A DNA stretch of 64,000 bases from positions 33,098,013 to 33,162,012 of the forward strand of contig NC_041807.1 in NCBI RefSeq assembly GCF_900964775.1, given 5' to 3'. The notes beneath the pieces were generated by a model, which was not told the origin of the DNA, made no database searches, and worked only from the letters and a program-made list of their open reading frames with translations. Source of the stretch: Scleropages formosus (lineage: Eukaryota; Chordata; Actinopteri; Osteoglossiformes; Osteoglossidae). Shown here piece by piece: positions 1-12,400 of the stretch. Made by a program: the position numbers and the translations under genes. Every line of letters starts with the position of its first letter. Within the stretch, counting starts at the first letter, position 1.

Positions 1-215
1 GTATAGCACCCTAAGAGCCCAAATTACTAAAACTGAAAAAAGGATGTAAGCTTAAAAACACACAAAAAAAAATGGCATTTGAGGGAGGGAAGAGAATGCT
101 AATAGTGTTTCACATCCTTTTATCCTCTTGAGCATTTAAACTCCTATGAAGCTATTTACAGTGCGACTGATCAGTTTTTCCTTCCTCCGTCTCATTTCAT
201 CCTCGCCCCAGTAAA

Positions 216-3200
216 TCACGCAGTGTTGCAGCGATTTTGGAAGAGCTGTTCAATGACCGTGCAGTCGGCCAGCGTGGACACGTCACCAAGGTCCCGTTCA
301 TTTCTGGCGATCTTGCGCAGGACCCGGCGCATGATTTTCCCTGTGTGGATGAGGAAAGATAGAGGGCCATGCCAACATCATGCACCAGACACAAAGCACA
401 CAGACATGACCAAAAGAACAAGACAAACCCGTCCTTTTCTTTTTTGCAATTGCGAGGGTAAAAAATACACTATTCACATTTTCATCTTAGCAGCATACTA
501 GGCACAGCACAAGCTGTTATTTTGTGGTGCAGCACATGCCACTGAGAAAGTCAATAAAACAGGTCAGTATAATGTCTGTAGATATTACTAGCAGAACTAT
601 AAATAAAGTCAGTACACAGGCCTTTAATGAATACATCAGTGCTGTTTAACAAAAAGAACCTAATTAATAAAAGCAGGACTGAACAGAATGCTTACCTGAT
701 CTGGTTTTTGGAAGCCCGGGAGCATTCTGCATGTAGTCTGGAGTGGCGATGGCACCAATTTTCTCTCTCACTGTAAACACAAGCAGGTGAGAGCTTTGTA
801 TGGATTTTTAATGAAAGATGGTAAAATCTTAATGTGTAGATGACTATTTCATTTAAAAAAAGCCTAGAAATGATCTTGTAAATCTAATCATGATGTTAGT
901 CAAAATTTAAAATGGAGAAGGACTTGTTAAAAGTAACATTAAGCCACAGAAAGAGCTTATTACGATGTATCTGACTTCCAAGCACACCCTGAAAGATTCA
1001 CCATCAAAAACATAAATGGAGCTCTGCCAACACACAAGGGGGGGGGGGGGGGGGGGGGGGGCATAAAGTACCCTGTTTCTTCAGCTGGGCCTCCAAGGAA
1101 ATGGTGTAGTCAAACCCATCCTTCAGCGTGATAAAGCAGTAGAGGCTCTCCCCTTTTACAGGGTGAGGATGGCTGACCACAGCTGCCTCTGCTACTGCTT
1201 CATGTTCCACCAAGGCTGACTCTACCTCAGCTGTGCTCAGCAGGTGACCTGGAGAATGTGGTGGGGCACATGCATTATCATCATCACAATCATCATGGTT
1301 TATTGCAGTGGCCAACACCTATCTAAACACAAGATGGTTGGTACAAATATGGAAGACCAACAGTGGCTGACGCAAATTCACAATGTATATTAGTGTATAC
1401 CAGAGACGTTCAGCATGTCATCAATCCTTCCAGTGATCCATAAGTATCCATCTTTGTCCCTTCTGCAACCTGCAAAGGCAGCACACTTTAGTGCACACCT
1501 ACACAGAGCTTAAATACAAGACTTGAACATTTGTCCAGCAAACAGGAAAATCGCATCCAAGTGTCAGGTAAACTTTTTAACTGCAAAATGAAACTTACAA
1601 ATTAATATTTCATTAAAATTATTCTCCTTCTACAATTTACATGAGAAACACTCTGGAAAAATAATATTACATATAGAAGGCAGAGTTCTATGAATTATAT
1701 TTACATTTATTCATTTAGCTGACGCTTTTCTCCAAAGCGACTTACAACGTGAAGCTACTTACAATGATTTAACTGTTTATACAGCTGGGTAATTTCACTG
1801 GAACAATTTAGGGTAAGTACCTTGCCCAAGGGTACTACAGCCAGAAACAGGGATCAAACCTGTGACCTTTGAATCCAAAGGCAGCAGCTCTAACCACTAC
1901 GCTACCAGTTGTCCCACTGTTTAACTACTGGACAAAACATTTGTAATTTCAGGTACCAAAAAGATATTTGCACAACAAAAGAACATAACCTACCAAAACA
2001 TAACCCATGGCAACATAACTTTGTAATATTCACAAATAAAGATTTATTCAAAGGAGACCAGAGAGAGTAAAAGCTTTTTAGTTGCCTAGCAAAAATACTG
2101 TTTGGAGATCTCAAATATATAAAAGTTTATGTCCATCATGTTGGCTTACCATCTCCGGTGACGTAATACCCGGGGAATTTCTTAAAGTAGGTGGTCTCGA
2201 ACCTCTCGTGATTTCCGTACACTGTTCTCATAACTCCAGGCCAGGGCTGTTTGAAGACCTGGTCAGCAAAATGTGTTTAGAACAGGCTAAAGGAAAATTT
2301 ATCTTCTACCATAGTAGTTTATTAAAAGAACGTTACATTTATTAAACTGACACTTTCTGCCAAAGCAACAAAGTTGTAAAGCTATTTACAATGATTTGAC
2401 CATTTATCCAGCAGTGCAGTTTTTACTAGAGCATTTTAGTGTTAGTACCTTGCTCACAGATACTACAGCAGGAAGGAGGATCTCAACACGAGTCTTTTGA
2501 GCTCAATTCTCAACTTGGGTGCATGTATCTCAAGCTATGACAGTAATTTAAGTGAGTTTTAAAGTAGTTTGAAGTTAATAAATAGTAGAAGTCCAGCAGG
2601 ATGTGTTCTATTATAGCTCTATTGGAAGTTTTTACAGAACCTGAACTGAGATTAAATCAAGGAAATCTGTATTATGATTTTATTGATTATTTCTTCATAT
2701 AGTCACTAAATCAATGTTGGACTTCTGATACAAACTAAGGTGGAAAGGCAGTGTAATAACAACAACAACAAAAATAATAATAAGAGTCACAGTACAGCAC
2801 TGGGTAGTGCTGCCCCTTCCTAACTCCTAGGCTGGGGGTTTGTTTCAGGTTAACTCTGTGCAGAATCTGCATGTTCTTACTGTGTTTAGGTATGTCTCTT
2901 CTCACAGTCCAAACATGTTTCAAGTGAACTGGTGATACTAAATTGCCTGTGATACATGTGAGTCAGAGAGAATTTTCGTGTATAAATGCTTTCTGATATA
3001 CTTGATGTCTTATCCAGGGTGTTCCCTGACTCATACTCTATGCGTCTAGGATAGGATCTGGACCACTGTGACTCCGTGCTAGACAGGTGGCCACACATAA
3101 AGCATTGATAAAAATAATGCATCACATAACTGTACCATTATCATTCAATTTTCAAATATTTTGCACTTTTCATCTGTACTCTTGTTTTCACTAACCTGAA

Positions 3201-6200
3201 TGTCACTTTGGAGAAAAGCATCTACTAAATTAATAAATGTTGATCTAAATATAAACAATCAATTCAGCTAGATATACCACAACACTACCGCAGCACTGTG
3301 ACAGCTGCAAGCAGACACACAGACTGTTTAGAACCCATGAAATATTAGTTGCAATAAGCAGTCCATTTTGCCCTGTATGAAAAAGAATGGATCAGTGAAG
3401 AACAATGAAGCTTCCAAGTTACCAGGTAGCCTTCGTTTGGGCCCTCCAACTCCTCTCCAGATTCATTTAGGATTGCTGGAACCACACCAAAGAAAGGAAA
3501 CGCCTGCCAGGTAATGAGAAATAATTTAATCAGGACACAGATCAAACTGGATGAAACTCATGATTGAACTTTGCATAACGAAATTTCAAAGGTCAGGACC
3601 ATTACAGGAACAGACACTGTGCACTGCTGCAGTGCCCTAGATCATAAATTAATTGAAGTGCCTTAGCTAGTATGATTTACAACACTGTCAAATGACTAAA
3701 CGAACAGAAGTGGACAATGGGAGTGAACTTACCGCAGAACCTGGCTTCATAGGTGTGGCAGCAGGAAGGGGAGTCAACACATGTCCCCCCTAGGAAATAA
3801 GGGTGTGTGATGGGTATAAAGCAAAGTCACAACATAGGTCCACTGTCTGTGGATTCTTCACTATCCACGCATCTCTTTCTGAAAAGAATCCGTTTTAATA
3901 AACCCGGCACTCTAGGTAATTTTTAAGTAATTCATTAAAAATTTCAGAGGCTGACACTTCACAGGGCCTCTGTTAATGTATTGCCTGCCTATATTGTATC
4001 AAGGGTAGCCACTTAATGATTTTCTTCCTTGTCTTATCTGAAAAACTTGAATTTACCTTTATCAGCAATGGGACACACTACCCAAGAATTTCCTTCTGCT
4101 ACCTAAAAACAAAAACTTCCGGCCAATTTTGTATCTCCTGCCAGCTACGCAAATTTGTTCAGCACCACCTGCTATGATCACATAAAGCGGGTATTTGACT
4201 CTCTCTCCTCTAAACAGCTACTTGCTTAATGTGTGCCTGTTAAATTGAGACAAACAACCCATACTGTGACAATTTTATTTAATCAGAGTGGTTTAACTGA
4301 TAATTGCTGCATCGCAAGGTATGTACAAGAATTATGGTCAGTTTTTTTTGTTGTTGTTGTTTTAATATACAGTGCCATGAAAAAGTATTTGCCCCCTCCC
4401 TGATTTTTTTTTTTTTTTTTTTGCATATTTGTCACAGTTAAATGATTGAGATCATCAAACAAATTTTAATATTACACAAAGATAACCCAAGTAAATACAA
4501 AATGCAGTTTTTAAATGATGATTTCATTTAAGGGAAAAAAGCTGCCCAAACCTACGTGGCCCCATGTGAAAAAGTAATTTGCCCCCTCCCCTTGTTAAAT
4601 TATGAATAAACTGTGATTAACCACATTTTTCTGGAAAGCTGAGTTAAATTTCACTTGCCACACCCAGGCCTGATTACTGCCAGACCTGTTGAATCAAGAA
4701 ATCACTTAAACAGAACCTGTCTGACAAAGTGAAGCACATCTCAAAAAGCAACACATCATGCTGCAATCTAAAGAAATTCAAGAACAGATGAGAAACAAAG
4801 TAATTGGCATGTATCAGTCTGGAAAGGGTTACAAAGCCATTTCTAAGGCTTTGGGACTCCAGCAAACCACGGTGAGAGCCATTATCCACAAATGGAGAAA
4901 ACTTGGAACAGTGGTGAACCTTCCCAGGAGTGGCCGGCCTACCAAAATTACTCCAAGAGTGCAACGACGACTCATCCAGGAGCTCATAAAAGAACCCAGA
5001 ACAACATCTAAAGAACTGCAGGCCTCACTTGCCTCAGTTAAGGTCAGTGTTCATGATTCAACAATAAGAGAGAGACCGGGCAAAAATGGCACCCATGGGA
5101 GAGTTCCAAGGCGAAAGCCACTGCTGACCAAAAAGAACACAAAGGCTTGTCTCACATTTGCCAAAAAACATCTTGATTATCCCCAAGACTTTTGGGCAAA
5201 TATTCTGTGGACTGATAAGACAAAAGTTGAACTCTTTGGAAGGTTTGCGCCCCGTTACATGCGGCATAAAACTAACACAGCATTTCATAAAAAGAACATT
5301 ATACCAATAGTCAAACATGGTGGTGGTAGTGTGATGGTCTGGGGCTGCTTTGCAGCTTCAGGACCTGGACGACTTGCCATAATTGATGGAACCATGAATT
5401 CTGCGCTCTACCAGAAAATCCTGAAGGAGAATGTCCGGCCATCAGTTCGTGACCTCAAGCTCAAGAGCACTTGGGTTATGCAGCAGGACAATGATCCGAA
5501 GCACACCAGCAAATCCACCTCTGAATGGCTCAAAAAAAAACACAAAATTAAGGTTTTGGAATGGCCTAGTCAAGGTCTGGACTTAAATCTGATTGAGATG
5601 CTGTGGCATGACCTTAAACAGGCCGTTCATGCTCGAAAACCCTCCAATGTGGCTGAATTAAAACAACTCTGCAAAGAGTGGGCCAAAATTCCTCCACAGC
5701 GATGTGAAAGACTCACTGCCAGTTATCGCAAATGCCTGATCGCAGTTGTTGCCGCCAAGGGTGGCACAACCAGTTATTAGGTTTAGGGGGCAATTACTTT
5801 TTCCACATAGGGCCAGGTAGGTTTGGACAGCTTTCTTCCCCCTTAATAAATGAAATCATCATTTAAAAACTGCATTTCGTATTTACTCGGGTTATCTTTG
5901 TGTAATATTAAAATTTGTTTGATCTCAATCATTTAACTGTGACAAATATGGGGAAAAAAAAATCAGGAAGGGGGCAAATACTTTTTCACAGCACTGTACA
6001 TTACTTAATGCAATCCAAATTAACCACCCTCACGTTGGCTACTCTTTTGAGAGAATCATTTATGCTACCATGGTGAGGGTGGTTAATTTGGATGCCTTCA
6101 ATTTATGTTGCTACGATGGGCAGAATCCTGGGAAAACCTTATCTGTAGTGAGTTATCCCCAGTGCCAAGCGGAAAAAATACCTTTAAACTTACTGGTCTG

Positions 6201-6427
6201 AGTCATGCGATATGCAATTCCCTATCAGGGCGTGGGAGAGGCCCAGAGAGAATAAACCTCGACATCACTCACTGTCTCTGTCTGCCAGAAGGTGTCCACG
6301 ACGGGGCACCTCTTTTCCCCAACCACGTTGTAGTACCATAGCCAGGCCTCCGGGTTGATGGGCTCTCCGACTGTACCCAACACCTTCAGCGAGCGGCGCG
6401 TAAACCTTGGGAAAAGGATGGGATGAG

Positions 6428-6468
<41 letters not shown>

Positions 6469-9400
6469 CATTAAATGCAAATGATTTCTAACTAGCCATG
6501 TACTAGTGGCAACTCACTTTTGGACCGGCCCACTGCCGTACTTCATCAGCAGGCGGATGGCCGTTGGGGCAGTGTAGAACTTGGTCACTTGGTACTTGTC
6601 AACAATTTCCCACATGCGGCTCACATCAGGGTAGGTGGGTAGGCCCTCAAACTTAGAAAAAATACTAATAACAAACCACTCTAATTAACCTACTCCTGAA
6701 TATAAACAGCATTATAAAAAAAGCTTTCCATACCAACACACTAGTGGCCCCATTGGCCAAAGGCCCATAAGTGATGTAGGAGTGTCCTGTGATCCAGCCA
6801 ATGTCAGCTGTGCACCAGTAGACATCGTCAGGCTGATGGTCAAAGACGTATTTAAAAGTGCTCGCTGTGTACAGCATGTACCCACTGACCGTGTGCAGCA
6901 CACCCTGTTTCAGAAGAAAACAATTCAGATTTGTCTAGATTGGTACTGAACTCCTTCTGCGGACAATTCCACCACCTTCAGCTGAGTGCAAATCTGTGAG
7001 CCCAGGTTCAGCTATCAACTGCATTTAATACCGTCATTTAATCTATAACATGTTTATGATGTTTTTTCAAAAGCTAAAAGCTCAAACACACTTCCTTTGG
7101 GGTCTGAGGGCCAGGCACTACCTTGGGCTTCCCTGTGGAGCCACTGGTATACAGGATGAAGAGAGGGTCCTCAGACTGACACCATTCAGGCTCACACTCA
7201 TCAGAAGCCTCCTCCATCAGAGTATGCCAGCACAGGTCAACCTCAGGGTTCCAGGGAACCTGCACAGAGCAAACCACACAGGCATACACACACCACAGAC
7301 AGAGAGACAGAGAGAGAGAGGGAAAAAGAGAGAGACACTTTGTAAATACTAATCAAGGCAAATGACTATTCTTTTAGGTACATAATGACAGTGTATTTAA
7401 GACTTAAATGCAAAGTGTTACATACTTCATTTAGGGAACCAACACAGGTAGTCTTCACCAGCAGAACAGTGGTATGGAACAAACTTACTGAGGTTCAAGA
7501 ATTCAGTGTCTACATCTACAACTTTGAATGTGAGATGCACCTTTGTTTACTTACGTTGCTCTTATTCACTTTGGCTATAATGAATAAATGTGAATGTAGT
7601 AACCTCCAAGCCATACGCATCATCAGACCTTTAACATTGGTGTAAACCATACCAATGACTTGCTTTCCCTTATTAACTCACTATTAAACTGTTGTTCCCT
7701 CTGTAAACCCAGAAACATTGTAATTACTTAATTACTAAAAAGGCATCTACTGATTGAGTAAAACTTCCATTGTTTCATACAAAAAAAATAAAAACAAATT
7801 AAAAAAAACCTCACATTTACGCATTCCTTTTTCATACATGTACAATCAAGCCCATACCAATAGCCAGCTTGATTATATGCAACAATAGCTCCTGTTAATG
7901 TTGTTGGACATGGTGGTCAAGGCAATGACACGTGTCAATATTACACATGCAAATGCAGCCAGCACAAAGAAAAAGCAAAAGTGAGTAAGTTACATTTATT
8001 CATTTAGCAGACGTTTCTCTCCAAACTGATGTAAATGTTAAGTTAAATTAACAATCTTACGTATTTCATAACTGCACCAGAGCAACTGAACCAAAGCTCA
8101 GTTTGGCAGAGTTGATAAGAAAACCTTACATTTTATCCAATACACCTGCAGAAAAGCAGACTGGATGCCAAAAATACTCAGAAAGTAAACTGCATATTCA
8201 GTTCAAACTGTGTGTGGTGCGGTGAGGTGAGTATTGCCTGTTATGTTACAATTAACAGGTCTTACCAGGGACTAGTACTGAAACATTCATATGGTATTTT
8301 ACATTATCTAGATAACAGTAGAAAAATGAGAATTAGTTAACTTATACACTTAAATGACCTCATTAATTTAGGTCAAAAACTAGGTTGTTTGCAGCACAGA
8401 CAGTCCCTAATAAGATAGGTAGTTGTTAGCATTTTGTTAGCATACTGTGCAAGTGTAACAAACATGTCCCCACACTCAGCAGCTAGGAACAATAAATGAA
8501 AAACTGGAAATGCACAAAATCCATAATACCTGGGGTATGGGACGGATTTTCTTTACTCTTTCTTTCTGTTTCTCCTGTTTCAAATGTTGATTGAAAAATT
8601 TTAAATGAGATTTAGATTTCCAATACATGACAATGATCAAAACAGGATAACAGCCTACATCAGACTCAACTGTTGGATGCAAATGGAAGTAGATAACAGA
8701 AAATGAATGTAAACTGAATAATGTCCTGTGATAAAAATAATACTTCTCCAGGGGGAAAAAGGATCCTTGGATTAACCTGTTTTATTGCTCTTACCTGTAA
8801 GTCAGAGCAGGCGCGTTTTGCAGGGGGGGACTGGGACCCTTCCGGCAAGAGTGATCCATCCTTAGATAGATGCTTTAACATAATGCACTTTTGAACTGAG
8901 AAATTCCTGTCAGAGACAAAACCAGCACTGAGCTCTGCTGTGCTTGTATAAGATCTGACACAGGCATTCATGCATACAGTAGGCATGCATTCAACACCGG
9001 CCTATTTCACCCATTCCATGGAGAACACAACACAGAGAACCACTGCCCAGTTCTGCAGATACCTCCCCCCCCCCGCCAAAAAGTCATACTTCACAGATGA
9101 GCCTATTTTGTCTGGAAAAATGTAACAGTGGATAGAGATTTTTCTGCATGCTATACAGCAAAAGTACCGGACAATCAGTTCTTACTTCTCCGTGCACTTT
9201 TCCAGTGCATCGTCAGCAATCATTTTCAGGTTGATGAGTTTATCTCCTCTGTAAAATCCATCTGTGGAAGAAGTGGGATATGAAGTATGAGTCTGAGCAG
9301 GTAAACGTTATTGCCACAAACAATAGGAGTGAAGTAAAAGAACAAATATAGCAATATGGTGACATAGGTATTTCTTAAAGACTTCTACTTTCTCACTAAA

Positions 9401-12400
9401 GAGAAAAAAAATGTAAGAAACACATGCTTAATGACTAGAGCATTTAAGCTACACTGAACTACATTCATAAACTAATGTGCTGAAACAAACACACACCCAA
9501 GCAGCTTCATGCAAAAGGTCAGTCACTACTTTGGCCTCACATACATATACAAATATAGCAACATTTTGGCCTAGTCAAGTTTCCAGAAGGGGATTAGAAA
9601 CACATCTAGTTCTCAAATCAATTGTTTAAAATGAAAGAACAAGGTATTTTTCTTTTATTAAATGTGTTTCCTTACCAGCAGTGATAAGCAATGAACACTG
9701 GGAGTCCAGGATCCTCTCACAAAGAGACTCTGCAGAAAATCCTGCAAACTAATGTGAAATGCAAGCACGTAAACTTTTAAATATTAGTGTAAACGACAAA
9801 GTACCAGAATGTGGTTGACACTGAGACAATCACAAATGCAGTTAAAGCTGGTGCATATAAAATTATTTGAAACTTATGATACTGACTGTATATATTGTTG
9901 AAGCCAATCAGAAAAGTGTTGGAGAAAACTGTGAGAAACTATTGTTCAGACAGCAAGAGTTCACTCACCACAATGGAGTGAACAGCTCCAATGCGAGCAC
10001 ATGCTAGCATGGCCACCACCAACTCCACCACCATGGGCATGTAGATGGAGATTCGGTCCCCCTTCTTCACTCCTGCCCATTGATACACAACAGATGAAAT
10101 GCAAATGTTTTCTTTCATTTCAACACAACTGCATTGATTCACGTGTACTTCACTGTCCCCATCGCATCCCAATTCCTTGTGTCCATGCACTGTCTCAGCA
10201 TTACAGCCAGTAAGCATCACTCTGTCAACACATTTCAGCCGATGAGCACTATTCTGTCACCACATGCTTCAGAAAATATTACGAAGATCATTCACATGCT
10301 CTTGCTTCTGGACAAGACATAGTCCATACCCAGGGACTTGAGGACATTGGCCATCTTGCAGACCTGCTTGAGTAGCTCCCTGTAGGTGACTTTCAGCTCA
10401 TCCCCAGGCTCATTGCCCTCCCTGAAGACCAAAAAAAATTTTAAACAATACTAAAATACTACTTATTTTCTACAACCAACAACCTTTGTGAAAGACATGC
10501 TGCTACTGTCAGAAGCCTAAGAACCTGAAAGTACTCAACACATCTAGAGATTACGAAGGTCTCAAGAACAGTAGGTCATGTGGTATTGAATGGCCTCTCC
10601 TAGCACTGGTGTCCAAGAATTGGTACAAATGTAAACTATGTACTGCAATTATTTGGAATTGTCAATGTCTGATGAATGTAAGTAAAATCAGCTGTTGAGT
10701 TTTGTGGTTATGGCAATCATTTTAGTACCAAACAAGGGAACAATCATTTCACTGGCTTTTCACCTTACAAACAGTTCCAAATGACCTAATGTTTTAAAGG
10801 TTATAAACCAAACAACAAATGTAAACAGCTACAAGAATACTCCTTTACTTAAGCAGCTGAAACACGGAATCAGGTATAATATTAAAATACACAATCATCA
10901 GGGTGTCCAAAGGCAGCAAGTTTCTACCCACTATAAAGTGCTTATTTCAAAATATTTATCTCAAAGAGTCGCCAAGGGAAGTTTTTCCAATGGCCAAAAA
11001 AGAAGGGAGTTACTTCTCTGAAATTAGGGTAAAGCTCACCAAGAGCAAGCTGGCCATTTCATCAGCACAGTTGGGAGGGGGGAAAAAATATCTACTCTTG
11101 CAAAAACTATAAAGTTGCGAAAGCAGTATGAGAAACCCCACCCTCAGGAGAGAAAAGTAATTTATTGGTTTTGTGCTACGGACAGTTAAATACATATATA
11201 GGTCATGTTTATGTTGTGTTATTTATACTAGAAACGCATTAAGTCTCTTTAACAGTACAGATCTTTGCGTCTGGAATAACTGCCAATGAACAGTTGAGAG
11301 ATCTTCACATACGGTCACTGGAGATGATGAAAAGCCTCTTAAGGGACTTTTCTATTCTTAAATGAAGGGTTTAATACGTAGTGGTATAAATGAGTATATC
11401 CATTAGATAAGCCAGTCATTTTTTTTAAAAGTGCCTACTGAGTCAATAAAGTAATAAATAGCTGAAGCATGATGGTTCAGAGACTTTCTGAGATCAGGAG
11501 AAACACCTTGGACACTTAAGTTGCTTTCTGTCCAAGCTACACGTCGGGCCAACATTCCCCAACTGCTTTGTGTCCAAGAGCTATTAATACTCAACTAGAA
11601 AGAAGTTCAAAACATACTGACTGTCACAACATGAACAAGTTCTTCCTGCACTAACAAAAGGGACTGGCACATTTGTTGACACAAAGATGGAAAAAGCTAG
11701 ATTACCACATTCAAATCTGCCATTTCTTAAACCTCAAATAGGTAAGGGTATTGTTTTTTTAAACACTGCACTACCTGCTGTATTCTGCAACATACTGACT
11801 GTGAACCCAATGTAGTGACTCCATCACAACACACAAAATGAGCCGAGTGAAGAACTTGTACCATCAAAAAGCAGTGGCAATTTCTGGACATTTCATTCAA
11901 TGCAAAGAAACTCACCAAAAGAAAGCCACTTTGTCACCCATTTTCTTGTCATGGACATTTCTGTCCAGCACATTGTAGCAAATATTGGTGATGGCGCCCT
12001 CCATGCACTTGATATAAACCTTGCCTTTGGTCACATCAAAATTGTAGTCCAGGAACTGGCCTGTGTGCTTGGACTTCCAAAAGAAGTCTTTGGCAACATC
12101 TCCCCAGAACTCTGAAACACAGAACATACAAATGGCATACAAATGGTGCAGCAAGTAGCAGTGACTTCAGCTTCAACCTTCTACTTCAAGGACACAATTT
12201 CAAATTCCACCTCTTGTTACAGTACCTTTGAGAAAGGGTACTTGCATTTATTCATTTAGCAGATGAGTTTATCCAAAGCGATGTACATTTCAGAGAAATA
12301 CAATTTGTGCATTACATTAGGAGAAAGAGAGAGGCATAGTTGCAGACGTGTGATTCTTAAGTAAATTCAGTTTGTTTTCCACTATATGCACCAATGTTCA

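Noticed and set aside
6225-6480. Val-Cys-rich open frames
   Set aside because: They come from the (AC)19 microsatellite. The real coding content here is the ACSS2 exon at 6273-6405.
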